64,000 nucleotides of DNA from Ashinkailepas kermadecensis (GCA_034440615.1 JAOTOM010003828.1:126031-190030); one strand, 5' to 3'; shown: positions 43,014 through 55,431, counted from the first letter of the stretch. A program made the numbers and translations. Notes: generated by a model not told the origin, from the sequence alone.

Positions 43014-43039
43014 GGCTGAAGGGCAAAACATTGCTCGCT

Positions 43040-43520
43040 GTCATGTTGTGTTCTCTTGATGTCGTTAGGCGTCAGACGCAATGTTAATGCGGATCAGGGG
43101 ACCTCCAGTAAAGAAAGAAAACAGGTAGGTTACTGATGCCATTCAAGAACTCTGAAACATGCGCCTGCGACAAGCGCGCCCGGATGCTCACTAGTGTGTG
43201 CGCGAAGAATATAGTTGCAATGTATGAGACTCTGTCTCCATAAAATATCATGCGAAGTGCATTTATGAAAGTTAGCTTGCCTTCAGACGTCAATTTTATT
43301 GCCACTTACAGCGACATATTGCGCATATTCTTACTTTCCGTATTTCCTTCTGGAACTATTTTCAACCATAAACGGCAGGCCGCCGGCGGCCAACGGCCCA
43401 CGACCGCCCGCCATTCATAATATGGCGGGGCGCGGGATTCATATACCCTGAATGTTAATGGGCCCCAACGCCAAAGTTACCGGCAGATTTTCATATTTCA
43501 AACGATAGGCGATGGGCCTG
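43040..43520 (-). repeat. Right copy of the 0.5-kb inverted repeat
   Basis: Reverse-complement homologue of 39263-39760. Together they bracket about 3.3 kb. Confidence 0.8.
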
Positions 43521-43817
43521 GCATGAGTTCCGCCAACATTAGAGTTGAGGCCGACAGATTTTCACGAAATTGTTTAAAATCATTACGCTTGTGGGCGTTG
43601 AAGGGAAAGAATGCATCTACAACCGTGAATTTCTCCTACATCATTCTGGCGTTGCAGAGCCGATGTTGCTTAGTATTGTTGAAGGTTGGAAATTTATTTT
43701 TGTCGTTCCACCGCTCGGCGTCCCTACGGATCCTCTAAGCAGCAACCGTCGGCGCTTGACGTGCATCGAGCCATGCCAGAACGTCAATAATGTCGCAAAG
43801 CTTCATGTCAAAACGTA

Positions 43818-44290
43818 AAAAGTGACAGGGTTAGATATCTATAAAAGTGGTGGAGTATCGCATCAGAAGGCAGCGGATTTTATGCCGGTTTATTTAAGAC
43901 CATTGGAAATTAATTCGGTAATGTAGAACATCTGATATACAATATAAAGTGATAGTGTTATAATTTGGGACCCAAATTCTGGAATTGAGTGCAAAGGTGA
44001 CAGGGTTAAACCTTCATGGAAGTTATTCAAGGTGATATAAAATGTAGCACTTTCGATTTTCGTTTAGTTAAGAACATTGTGAATTGTCAGGACGTCACAC
44101 AGAAGATGTTTGACACGTTTTTATCACAAGATGTTCAGTGGAAAATTGCTTCCATTTCACATTAAGGGCAAAGTGACAGGGTGAAATGATTTGATAATAA
44201 AACAAACTACACATCATAAGAGAGCTTGTTTCAATGTCGTTCAAATTAGACCATTGGAAATTCCTTGCACTTCCTCTGGAAACCAAAATA
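43818..44290. repeat. Degenerate tandem repeat of about 175 bp, three units
   Basis: gtgacagggtta-type markers at 43818, 43995 and 44172, and accattggaaatt-type markers about 75-80 bp after each, define three diverged units. Confidence 0.6.
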
Positions 44291-45798
44291 TAGCATTAAT
44301 CTAAGCAAGCCCACTCTGGTGGTGTTACTTCACAAACCAACCACCAGAGCGGCGCCACCGGTATTATGTCCGCTTATGACGCCTAACGTACATCTGCGCA
44401 TCTGCATTCTACCAAAGCCCGTCAATCGTAATATTACATGTTCCACATTGTTAAAAACCATCGGAACTTTCACTGCGTGAATTCAATTCATACATTTGTT
44501 CCAGTAGAAACGAATTAATGATTAATTAAATAATGCTGATGATCTAAAGTAGTCTTTGAAAACCTGGTAATCGTATTATCAATGAACATTTATCGGGTAA
44601 TATTGGACGGTATGCTCGTAGATATAACAAGATGTCCATATTGTACTGTCCAGATAATTTTGTATACGCCATATTTTCTCCTGGATGTTGTATACGGAGC
44701 TCACAGTTCGCATTGCTTTGCCAAACAGCGATGGTAATGAAGTGTTCATCATGCACAACACAGGGAGGCAGATTCCTCACCCTGTGCTTTTTGCATTCCC
44801 TTCCCTAACGCTTTGTGATGGGAGCGTGACACTCGATGACTGTTCCTGACGTTCGTATCCTACGTCATGCCAAACTTGTGTTTTCGTAGCTGTATCATAG
44901 GTGGTTCCAGGAGTGAATATTAGGACACACCTCTGACAGAGTTTTACGTGAGGACGGGAACAGCACGTTTACTTGAATGTTGCTATTGCTTTGCTGTTCA
45001 GGTGATCATAATTTGGCGTTCAACTGATCATGCTTCGTTGCTTACCTACGCAAGCGTTCACTGTGAGTCTAATCGTGCCAGGGGCGGGTCCAGGAGAGGA
45101 AATCATGTGCAACATGTGACCGGTTTTCTCAAAGCGGTATCATTTTCGTGTCCATCGAAAGGTTGCCGGGTAGGGCGCATTTGGGACAAACTGTAGTGAT
45201 GCATCGCGAGCAGTGGCGGACCCAGCATAGTGACCGTGGCGAATCCAGTAGGCGACTACAGCTATTCAGGGCATACCCTATCCAAACCGCTACAAGCAAT
45301 GGCGCGACGAGGTAACACGTTACCAATGGCTGGTCAAGGAGGCGGAGGAGTGAATTCAAGTTAAGTGATTATAGTACATCGCATACACTGGCAGAGCCAG
45401 GAGTTTTTCACAGTGCCCAATGCTTGTAGTAAATAGCATTATCACTCGGGCCTGTCTGGATCAGCCCGATTATAATATCCTGGCGGCGTCTCTGGTCATA
45501 CTCCTCACTGTAAGGACAGTAAGACATGATGAAAGAATGACACAATTATTGTGATTTGTGGCATTGACTGCGAAGAAGGACCAGCCAAAAAAAAGTGATG
45601 CCCACCTCTCCTTAGAATTATCCATACGCCATTGGCTGTTGTACATGCATATGTATAGGCACGGAATGGTGCTTCGGATCAATAACAATTATTTAGACAT
45701 AAAGACATAAAAGATCAGTGCAACTATGAGCCACAAGGACACTTCTTGGTTGCACTCTGGACACTGAACCAGTTGCCCACCAAATCCGTTGATCAACC
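44291..45798. other. No gene or named repeat seen
   Basis: Mixed-composition unique sequence. Short open frames exist on both strands but none has splice-bounded or family-like content. Confidence 0.4.
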
Positions 45799-48010
45799 CT
45801 ACCTGGAATACAGAAAAACAAGCCCCCTATTCTTATAATGATTGTGTATGCTGTTTTTAAAGATGTTCAGTGTGTTTCTACTGACAATTGTTCCTGGCAG
45901 CTGGTTCCAGTGCTCTACTGGAACCAGCAGGTCTTTCTCTTGGTGAAGAAAGACCGTCTTAACCTTGTCCTGTTGTGATTAACTTTAATTTGAATTGATG
46001 ACCTCTAATTGCATCATTTCTGTTAAATTCAAACATTTCCCTGAGATATCCCTGTTCCTGACCATGAACAAATTTAAAAACCTCGATGAGATCTCCTGTC
46101 AGCCTTCTATATCTAAGTGAAAACATATTCAATTTCTTCAATCTGTCCTCATATGCCAGGTTGCCTATACGATTAACCATTTGTGTTTCCCTCTTTTGTA
46201 CTATCTCTAAAAGCCAACAATCTTTCTCAAAACTAGGGGACCAAGCTTGGACACAGTATTCCAAATGTGGCCTGACATATGCACAGTAAAGCTTCCTGAT
46301 GACCTCACTTTTGTATGATACATTCCTATGCATTGCCCCAAGCATTCTTATTGCCTTCTTCCTGGCTTCTTTGGTCTGTTCTGATGACCCCAATTTTGTG
46401 TTCAAAATAACACCTAAGTCCTTCTCCTGCTGAGTCACAGATAGTACTTGCCCCCCATCAAGTATGGAGCCTTCATATGCTGTCTACCTAGATGCATGAC
46501 TTTGGAATTATCAAAATTAAACTTCATTTGCCATTTTTCGGACCACTTCACAAGCTCGTCTAAGTCTTTCTGCAGCAAGACCTGCTCATTGTGCCCCGTT
46601 ATTGCCCTAAAGACCTTCAAATCATCCGCAAATTTCAAAACCTTACTGCTTAGGCCACATTCAATGTTATTTATAAATATAATGAAAAATAGTGGCCCCA
46701 GTACTGACCCCTGGGAGACTCCACTACGAACATTTTGCCATGATGACTTTGTCCCATTTAGGATCACTCTCTGCTGTCTATCTGAAAGCGACAAATATAT
46801 CCATTTTAGGGTGCTACCTGCAATACCATGGACCTGAAGCTGCATCATTAACCGTTTATGGGGTACCTTGTCAAAGGCCTTACTAAAGTCAAGATATGCT
46901 ACATCAACATGATTTCCCTGATCAAATTGTTCTGTAGCAACATTCAAAAAGTCCAAGAGATTTGTGAGACACGATCGCCCTTTTCTAAACCCATGTTGAG
47001 TATCTTGAATCAATCTGTTTCCTTCCAGAAAACTAACTATTCTATCCTTGATAATTGATTCGAGTACCTTCCAGACTAGGGATGTGAGTCTTACTGGCCT
47101 ATAGTTTTCAACTTTCCCTCTTTCTCCTTTCTTGAAAATAGAAACTACATTTGCCCCTTTCCAATCTGTTGGAATTTCATTTTGTGAAGCTGATCTTCAA
47201 AATATTATACTAAGTGGAATTGCCAGTTTCTTTTCAGCTTCCCGCGATACGCTAGCATAAATTCCATCAGGTCCTGCTGCCTTGTTTGGCTTTATTTTCC
47301 TAATATAATTGAAAACAACATCACTATCAATGAAATAAACATCGTGTATCTGATCACCTGTCATTGAACTGTGGTTCACGGTTGGCAGATTAGTCACATC
47401 CTCCAATGTAAACACTGATTTAAACTGCTTGCTCAGCTCCTCAACCATCTCACCGTCCTCACTCAACATAGTCCCATTTACTTCCAGTGGACCAATTGTG
47501 CTTGAAACTTTGCTTAGCTTGTAGAAACTAAAAACACTTTTTACTGTCCCCATTACAGTTCCTAGCCAAATCCAATTCTTTTGCTCGCTTTGCCTCTCTG
47601 GTTTTCTGCTTCACAGCATCTCTAGCTTTTTGATATGGCCTTAGATTTACGATATTTGAAGCTTCCTTAAATACTCTAAATGCATCTTTCTTAGCCTTAA
47701 TTGCTTTCATCAAATATGGCGTAAGCCATGCTGGCTTTCCTACCCTTCTTTTGCGCCATTGCTTTTGGGGGACATGTCTAATCTGAATTTCCCTCAAGTA
47801 AGATTTGAACTTTTCCCACATTTCACAGGCATTTAAATCGGAGAATTCTTCTTCCTATTTTATGGCCCTTAAAGCTGCTCTCATGCAGTCAAAGTCTGCC
47901 GTGTTAAAATTTGGAACCTTTGCCAAATTATCCTTGATCGTCCCTGCTACTTGTGCCTTGAATCTCACTTTGTTATGGTCACTTCTTCCCAGAGTCTCTC
48001 ATTTATGCCC
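45799..48010 (-). pseudogene. CR1-group LINE ORF2, 5'-truncated and frameshifted
   Basis: The minus strand starts in the last part of the endonuclease (SDHNKVRFKAQVAG near 48000), then the linker (WRKRRVGKPAWLTPYLMKAI), RT fingers (IKPNKAAGPDGI), QHGFRKGRSC, YLDFSKAFDKVPH (catalytic Asp), GVSQGSVLGPLFF, KFADDLKVF near 46620, and the C-terminal EKDLGVILNTKL, VRPHLEYCVQAWSP and RRLTGDLIEVFKFVHG. Frame changes lie near 47530, 47190 and 46440 and in the last 150 bp; the stop is near 45801. The catalytic residues are intact. 5' truncation is usual for reverse-transcribed copies. Confidence 0.85.
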
Positions 48011-48549
48011 ATATATGCACAATTTTACTGAAGCGGAGTACAAACACACTCGAATGTCTTTTTATCAATTTCCATAATTGTTGCCTCTGGATCCCACCAT
48101 TGAAAAGTGTGACATTTTAACCCTCTACAAGTTACGGGCGTAAAAGGGGAGTAGAATGAATTCGCTTGGGATATTCAATGCTGAAATCAGCCAGATAGAT
48201 TCCGAAATATCAGGGGAAGGGGGTGCGGGGAGGATGGAAGCAGTCCCCTCCTGCACATCCATACCTAAGCGAGAAGCGAGCACAACCGTCATAGGGTTAA
48301 GGAATGCAATACTGCTGGCTATGGTTATTTATTTCTGAACAAGATTTGTGTGTACATGGGGGATGAATACATTTCGGCAATAGTGGGTCAAGTTGAAATT
48401 GGGAGGGGGGGGAGGAAAGCCAACAGTTTGAAAACGGACCACTCTGAAGCACACAAATGAATACGGATGACATTGTCTTCCGCATACTTTGCAGCTATTT
48501 GAGTTGAGTTAACAACTTTAATCCTGACAGTGTCCTGGTGAAGACTCAC

Positions 48550-48619
48550 GTGCAGCGATGGAAGCGGAAAACAGTGAGACGACCAGCAGAGCCAGGAAGA
48601 GACCACAGAACCACTTCAT
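48550..48619 (-). CDS. Exon 1 of a probable secreted-peptide gene (signal peptide)
   Basis: The ATG at 48619-48617 opens 23 codons, MKWFCGLFLALLVVSLFSAS then IAA, a textbook signal peptide with a Lys, a hydrophobic core and an Ala-x-Ala-like end. It stops one base into the next codon at a GTGAGT donor (48549). A phase-1 intron just after the signal peptide is common in genes for secreted peptides. A TATA box lies 32 bp upstream of the ATG. Two weak acceptors downstream (near 48455 and 48490) give no convincing exon 2. The mature product is unknown; an immune peptide is suggested only by promoter motifs. Confidence 0.6.
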
Positions 48620-48650
48620 GATGAATGTTGACCCATTGTGCTGGCCATCT

Positions 48651-48658
48651 GTTATATA
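48651..48658 (-). promoter_or_regulatory. TATA box (TATATAAC)
   Basis: On the minus strand gggtatataacagatgg places a TATA box about 31 bp before TCAACATT, a plausible initiator. That would give a 5' UTR of only about 10 nt before the ATG at 48619. Confidence 0.6.
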
Positions 48659-48721
48659 CCCGTGTAATTGGGCCGGCTATCCCGTCTGTGCCAATGGTGT
48701 GGCTCGTGGTGCGTGACGTCT

Positions 48722-48755
48722 GGAAAATCCAGCTGCCTTCCGCGCTGGATTTTCC
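48722..48755 (-). promoter_or_regulatory. Pair of kappaB-like motifs
   Basis: GGATTTTCC and GGAAAATCC occur at 48730-48722 and 48755-48747 on the minus strand, 65-105 bp upstream of the TATA box. They resemble the GGRRNNYYCC sites of NF-kappaB/Rel factors that drive arthropod immune peptides. A TGACGTC half-palindrome is next to them at 48714-48720. Confidence 0.4.
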
Positions 48756-48766
48756 AGCGCGGAAGG
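48736..48766. other. Perfect 14-bp-arm hairpin
   Basis: CCTTCCGCGCTGGA, TTT, TCCAGCGCGGAAGG. It overlaps one kappaB-like motif in the promoter of the 48.6-kb exon. Confidence 0.8.
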
Positions 48767-48810
48767 CGCGCTGGATTCTGCCTTTCAATCATAATTACGT
48801 TTGATTCTGG

Positions 48811-48950
<140 letters not shown>

Positions 48951-49458
48951 TTAACACCATGGCTAGTCCACACCAGAATCAAACGGAATTATGATTGAAC
49001 GGCTCATAATCTCGTCGTATTTTGCATGATTTGTTCGGGGCCTCAGCTGCATCGCATCACTGCGCACGAAGATTAGCTCGAAGGAAATTCACGCACGAAT
49101 ACACTAGCCTTGGCCACCAAACTCGGTGAACAAACACTGAAATGTACTTCGGTCTAAACCGACTTAAAGACTGTTCACACCTAGCGTGATTTCGACGCAC
49201 TGTCGAAATCGACGCAAAGTTAGCGGACAGTTAGCATGGGGCCCAACGAGTCTACCGATTCTGCCATTGCGCCGGTCTTGCGTTAGCTGTCTGCCGAGTC
49301 CTACAAAACGCTGGCGATTTCCGATCGGACAAAGTTGGGTTTTCTCACTTTTTTTCGCTCGGCGCACCAGCGGCCTTGACGCCAGGTCGACAGACTGCTC
49401 GGGATAAACTACGGTTGCCATATTTGCTGCTCTTCGATCGGAAGAATATGTGGCTTGT

Positions 49459-49459
<1 letters not shown>

Positions 49460-49510
<51 letters not shown>

Positions 49511-49588
49511 TATATATGTATATATTCATTTATATGTATATATGTACCTATCTATGTGTGTATATATGCATATATATGCATATATATG

Positions 49589-49642
<54 letters not shown>

Positions 49643-49667
49643 CATATATATAGATATATGTATATAT

Positions 49668-49708
<41 letters not shown>

Positions 49709-49709
49709 G

Positions 49710-49765
<56 letters not shown>

Positions 49766-49795
49766 AATACATATATACATATATACATATATTTA
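49460..49795. repeat. TA/TATG microsatellite
   Basis: A long (TA)n tract mixed with tatg and tatac units. Tyr-Ile repeat frames across it are artefacts. Confidence 0.95.
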
Positions 49796-49820
49796 ACCAA
49801 GCCTACATGTAAGTATAGGC

Positions 49821-50580
49821 TTAATTTCCACCTAGGTGGTATCTAATGGCGGTGTCACCAATCAGCGGATACCGGTGTTTGGGGTCGACTTTAAAATTGT
49901 TGGTGTTTAGCGCTAGTTCGATCATCTCAATCGCATGATCTGTTGGTGTTGAATTAGCCGCTCGGTTGTCCAACGCTAACACTCGAACACTACAACTACA
50001 ACACTCGATCCCCTCGTTGCGTGGAACACTTGGATGTAGATTCGCCACATTCATGCAAAAAACAGCGGGGACTCCCCTCTGACAACATCGACAGCAGGCT
50101 GAACAATCGTTTGCAGCTTTCGGAAAAGCCGCCGTGGCCGGCGGATGACCGACGCTCCACCCTGCACGTGCCACTGCAGCTCCCCCTCCCCACTCCTCCG
50201 TCTCTCCGCCCGTTCCGTGGCGTGACCAGTTACTCTGACGATTGCATGCATCGCGGCCCGCTCCTTCCGCAGCTTGGGATTCCCCTGCAGTGGCCCGGGC
50301 AGAGTTTGTCCAGAACCAAATATACTTTCTGATGAGCTCCAATACAGCCGTCCCGGTGCAGTCTATCTGCCATCTGTTTTACCCTACCACGTACTATTGA
50401 CGCTTCATCTGCTGCTCTCTCTTTGCATGTGGTGTTGTGTGCGGCCTTTTCCCTGAGCTTTCTCACGTAATCCTGTGCGTCTATGACGATGATATCGGAG
50501 CCCTCGTCGGAGGGACGGATGATGATCGTATCTTTTTGTATAAGATCCAATTGGGCGCGCTCTTTCTCCTTGGTCCCGTT
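49821..50580 (-). pseudogene. PLE reverse transcriptase, N-terminal half, inverted
   Basis: The minus strand shows the PLE RT opening (DTIIIRPSDEGSDIIVIDAQ near 50530), a decayed middle, then MNVANLHPSVPRNEGIE and IELALNTNNFKVD followed by GDTAI. The motif A catalytic Asp is Asn here. The copy ends at the TA microsatellite at 49.8 kb. Its 5' edge abuts a plus-strand PLE piece at 50625. Confidence 0.6.
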
Positions 50581-50624
50581 GCTTATAGCGACCTTTAAGG
50601 CCTTAAAAGTCGCAAGCCTTTACT

Positions 50625-51110
50625 AGTATTCTGATACATGATGACAAGTTTCGCATTGAGCTGCAATGGGAGGAAAAACTTACGCAGAATCACATAGCCG
50701 CCAGGAACAAACACTACCGGATACAAATAGACTTCTGTAAATCACGAAGCCGGATTGAAATTCAGGATGTGTTAGTGGAGCTTTATGGGGCGGGGCATCC
50801 AGCAACGGATTCGTTTGTAAAGCCATCAGATTCCAAGACTTACTTGCACGTTAATTCCGATCACCCGCTGTGTATGAACAAGCGGTATCTCGGGGTCTGC
50901 GAATGCGCATACAGCGGATGTGTTCCAAGGCGGGCGATTACCATAAACACAGAGCAAGTTTGAGGCGCAGATTAATTGGGAGGAACTATCCTGTGGGTGC
51001 AGTGCTGCGGGAACTTCAGACAGTGGACAAGATTGACAGGAGCAAGCTGCTGGCGCATACTAAGAGGTGCAAATCGTACCAACACCTCCCCACGACACCG
51101 CTCCCTTTTC
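50625..51110 (+). pseudogene. PLE reverse transcriptase, C-terminal part
   Basis: The plus strand carries the post-catalytic PLE region in two frames: VKPSDSKTYLHVNSDHP near 50820, then LRMRIQRMCSKAGDYHKHRA and LLAHTKR. These match the conserved sequence of (T/V)KPTD then LR.RRICS in PLEs. The YxDD motif is missing between this and the inverted piece, and no GIY-YIG follows. Confidence 0.6.
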
Positions 51111-51114
51111 TTTC

Positions 51115-51726
51115 TCACAGTTCTTGCAGCATGCGTGTAATAGAGAAAAAGTGGAAAATATGTTCGTGTAATGTTGGATGTTCATCGTTGAGGAGAGTGG
51201 TAATGTTTAGTGGGATGTTGTATGTGGTGCAGTAGTTTGTGATGTGTTGTCTTTGGTTGTTGTACTTAGTGCAGTATATGAGAATGTGTTTGATTGTGAG
51301 TGTTCGGTGACATGTTGTGCATTGTGGTCGTGGACGGTTTAGAAGGTGGTAAGAGTGTGTGAGTGCCGTGTGGTCGATGTGTAGTCGTGTCAGTTTTCTT
51401 TCTTCGAATCTGGTGTTTTGATTGACGATGTGCCAGTGTTCGTGTTTGCGGTGTATGTCGTGGAATTGTGTTCTTGCAAGGACCCATGTTTGTTGAATGT
51501 GTTTGTTGATTGCCTGGTGTATTGTGGGGTAATAGTCAGATTGTGAGTATAGGCATTGTGTGATTTGTTGCAGTATTGTGGCTAGGTTTGCTTCAGTGTC
51601 TGCGTGTCCTTTGCCTTGTATGCTCGTGTGGCTCGGGATCCAGAGAAGAAGTGGTTGTCGTCGAGTGGTTAGTTTCTTATGTACTGACAATATCGTGCAG
51701 CACACGTTCATCAATCTATCAGTCAA
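51115..51726 (-). pseudogene. 3' end of an I-group LINE ORF2
   Basis: A 203-codon open frame starts within RNase H (LLLWIPSHTSIQGKGHADTE, last active-site region) and continues through the C-terminal tail with a C-x2-C-x-H-like motif (CTTCHRTLTIKHILIYC). It resembles the tail of the LINE at 17.3-22.6 kb but is a different, AT-richer element. It is 5'-truncated. Confidence 0.75.
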
Positions 51727-52086
51727 TCAGTCAATCTATCAGTATTCATGTAGTTACGATGTCCTTGGTCGCCGGTGATATTTGTGGATGACGTGCTCGT
51801 TGTGCGCTCGCTGGCATCGTCTCCATGTACTGATGTATTTATTGGCCAATGCCATTGGTTGCATGCCCGTTATTCACTAGTATCTGCTTTAGGATGCCCT
51901 GTTGGACAACGGCACACAGCACACCTTGTTGCCTGTTCGAGCACGCGCGTCGTGCATGCACGCACAGCGCTCGGTTTAAATCTCTGCAGCGGACACCTGT
52001 GGTGTAGCTGTTTTGTGACGTCATCACTGGTACACCTAGATTGAAGGCTTGTCATCCCAGCCACATGCATGCATGATCATGTGTAG

Positions 52087-52212
52087 TGGTGGTTATTGGC
52101 TTTAGGACACGTCGACCGTTGAGTCATGTAGCGTTGCCAATCTCTCGCGTCGACTGGCCGCGGGTGAAGAGTAGCGATAGACGAGGCTCGAACCCACTAT
52201 CTCTCGATGCTC
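52087..52212 (-). mobile_element. tRNA-derived SINE, 5'-truncated copy
   Basis: Same family as 5466. The B-box part (gaggctcgaacccac) is present but the very start of the tRNA head is lost. Confidence 0.75.
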
Positions 52213-52549
52213 ATATGTGAATCGGAACAGTGTTCTTAAAAAAGTGGTACAATTATTTCCCGGTGGCTAGTGATCGCGATGTCCAGATATACGTCATCAA
52301 CACATTTACAATCATGGGAGTCGTCATGATTATGTTCAAGGTGGGGCTCCGTCGATGCCTCACGGTGGGCCCCCGCATGGCGCACTCAAGTGCTCCCCAC
52401 ATCGGCGCAGTCAGGGCCCCCATATACGAGGAAATGCTTATGTTGTCCAATTTTATAACCGTGTCATTCCAGCAATCAGCGATCCATGACAATGACAAGC
52501 CAAGTCTCGCAAAACAAGCAAGTTGAGACATATCTGACGTAATTTGACT

Positions 52550-52725
52550 TTGAAGATGTTGACCTAAGGTCATGACATTTGCACACGATGTATGTCACTA
52601 CCGTACCCATCTACCCTGAAAATTGTGTTACTGCAGCTTTAATAGGAGCAAAGATCTTAGGGGGGCGGATTCCTCCCCCTCCAGTGCGCGCAATTTTCAG
52701 AGGCCCTCCAGTACACGTGTTAAGC
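52550..52725. mobile_element. Right end of a MITE related to 40425-41427
   Basis: It has gttgacctaaggtcatgaca, agatcttaggggggcgg and an end cacgtgttaag like the 41.4-kb copy. The left end is not found. Confidence 0.5.
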
Positions 52726-53190
52726 TAGCTGTTACCACCAGTAACTTGCAAGCGTTCCATCCTTAGTTAACGGAACATAATTCATAGTATTTTCAGTGCA
52801 CTTCATATAAGTAATCACGTCAAACACCATGGGAGTGAAGAAAATACATCGCCAGCTAGAACGTCCTCAGTGTGAACTGCAATATCGGGTTGTAGGGCTG
52901 AACAGCGCATGCTCAACTCACTGAAAACAGGCTATGGGATGCATTTCAAAACCGTAGATGCGATTTCGCGTGACTATATCACGAAAAATCCCTATCGAAG
53001 ATTTAATAAATGGCGGTAGGTTTTCTAAAGTTGTCGACAAATGTTTGTCTGTGTGTGTGTATGTGTGTGTGTGTATGTGCTACTTCGACGCATACTGTGC
53101 CAAAACAGCCGGGCGGATTTCGCTCAAATTTTCACACGTGATGCGCCGCACGGGGGACAGACTATGACGGTGGTTTGGGTTTGCGCGTGT

Positions 53191-53211
53191 CACGTGGGCA
53201 CGTGCCACGTG
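53191..53211. promoter_or_regulatory. Three clustered CACGTG E-boxes
   Basis: cacgtg at 53191, 53199 and 53206. No gene start is evident nearby. Confidence 0.3.
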
Positions 53212-53369
53212 CCGTCAACTGGGGTCATGTCGAGATCAGTTAGCCAGGGCCACAGCATATACCGCGGGTCGCACGAATGTGAAACTTTGTGGAAACACGC
53301 ACCCAATAGGGAACTGCGTGCTTTTGTGGTCGGCGGTCGCGTGCGCCGTATCGTGCGACCGCCAGCGTT

Positions 53370-54130
53370 GCCTTTGCACTGATATTGGTTGTGTGCATGG
53401 CATGGCTCCGGATTGTGTCCAGGGTGATGTCAGGATATGACAAATTGCCTGGGCACCGCCTCTACAAGGCGGGGGCCGAAAAGTAAATAGCGACTTATAT
53501 GCTGTGCATATATAATTTTAGCCCTATAAATGCGTTTTTTGTCACTGATGTTGGTTGTGTGCATGGCATGGCTCCAGACAGCGCCCAGGGTGATGTCAGG
53601 ATATGACAAATTGTCTGGATACCGCCTCCATAGGATGAGGGACGAAAGGTAACTAGCAACTTATCTGTAATCCGCCTCCATAGCATGGGGGCCGAAACGT
53701 AATTATCGACTTACATGCCGGGCATAAGTTACTTTGGCGCTTTAGAAGCTTTGCCTTTTCACTGATGTTGGTTGTGTGCATGGCATGGCTCTGGATTGTG
53801 TCCAGGGTGATGTCAGGATATGACAAATTGGCCGAGCACCGCCTCCATAGTATGGGGGCCGAAAGGTAAATAGCGACTTATCTGTAATCCGCCCCATAGT
53901 ATAGGGATAGGCCCATGGGCACCGACTCCATAGGGTGGGGGCCGAAAGTGAAATAGCGACTTATATGCTGTGCATACATTGTTTAGCTCTATAAATGCGT
54001 TGTTGTTTTCACTGATGTTGGCTGTGTGCATGCCATGGCTCCAGATAGTGTCCATGGTGATGTCAGGATATGACAAATTACTTGGGCACCGCCTCCATAG
54101 GGTGAAGGCCGAAAGGTAAATAGCGACTTA
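53370..54130. repeat. Tandem repeat of 165-250 bp, four units
   Basis: Each unit has gatgttggttgtgtgcatgg, gggtgatgtcaggatatgac and a caccgcctccatag segment; units begin near 53380, 53546, 53762 and 54014. Confidence 0.8.
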
Positions 54131-54194
54131 TCTGACTCCTGTGACGCATCCCTGCGTCACAGGACTCCCTGACTCCCGTCAGGGCATCCCTGAC

Positions 54195-54375
54195 TCCTGT
54201 GACGTCACTGTTCCCCACTGTACACCTCTTTACAAATCACTAACCTTGGCAGTATGTGTCTGCCTGTGACGTCACTTCCCCGACTCCTGTGACGTCACTC
54301 TTCCCCACTGTACACCTCTTTACAAATCACTAACCTTGGCAGTATGTGTCGGCCGAAAGGTAAAGATTACCCTAC
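54195..54375. mobile_element. Rearranged copy of the 15.28-kb MITE end
   Basis: The segment gtacacctctttacaaatca then ctaaccttggcagtatgtgt occurs twice here (54221 and 54311). The second copy ends in ggtaaagattaccc like the 15.6-kb element. No left end. Confidence 0.7.
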
Positions 54376-55431
54376 CTACGTAGCCTACGAAATGGAAAGG
54401 TACCAAGGTAGGTACTGGTAATCTTCAAGTATTGCTACCTGGGTACCTAGATCCTGACCTACCCAGATATGATAGGCGGACCATTCCTCACTTACAACTG
54501 AAGATTGTTCAAAACCTCGATTTTACAATCGGCCACAAGATCAAATCCGAATGCCATATGCCTACAATGGTCATTTATCAATTAAAAACTACGCAAACGC
54601 AACACAACAACACGGCCTCAGAAACGCCACGCAATTCGACCTCGAAACCGACGGACACATGTGACACGCTGCCAACTACGAAATAGTGACTGTCGTCAAA
54701 TATCGCTAGTTTTGGCGCCATTTGTCACCCGCCATGGAAAATTACCCGGTTTTCACTCAGTTCTAATTTGGCAGATATTTTGAGACAAATCTAATGTGGG
54801 TGCAGTCGGTTGAGGGGACAGGGGTTGGTTGTTGCCGGCATCCCTCCAAGCTACTCAGACTGGCCCCGATAATACTCTATGTCTGGCAGCTTTAGGTCGT
54901 CTAGTGTTGTATACGGCTCACACGCTTGACCTTCATACGCACGAGTATGAAGATAGGTACTTCCTGTACCATAATTATGAAATATAATGCGTCTAATTTT
55001 GTGTATGAAAAAAAAATAGTTGTTTTTTGCATCAACAACGTTCAATTCTTTGGAAACAAAACAAAAAATTCGATCTCAGCGTTCTTTGTCGGCACTGTAA
55101 CCATGGGCGATTCCAGCACGATCCGGGTATGGTTAGGGCACATTAATGAGGTCGAGGTCAGATGCAGCGGCGTCGGACCTCGACCCTGCACAGACAGGGG
55201 TCCATCCTTTCTAGAAGTGAACACGGCAAATCCGCACCCCCTAAAACCGTTATTGATGGCCGCTATTGATATTCCGAACTCAACCCGACATATGCCGACA
55301 GGGCCGGTATCAGCATGTTTACTGGGCGTGCATTTGCAACTTGCATTAAAGTTCAACCGATATCTTTGTACTGGAGCTCAGTTTCCTTTATCTCAGCCTT
55401 TATCTCAGTTTCATCATTGCCCCTCTTTCAG
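54376..55431. other. No gene clearly seen
   Basis: Possible intron or upstream region of the plus-strand gene at 55432. An open frame at 54926-55777 covers it but has no family content before 55432. Confidence 0.35.

Noticed and set aside
42760..43014. Polyproline protein
   Set aside because: CCN microsatellite with no start context, splice site or flanking domain.
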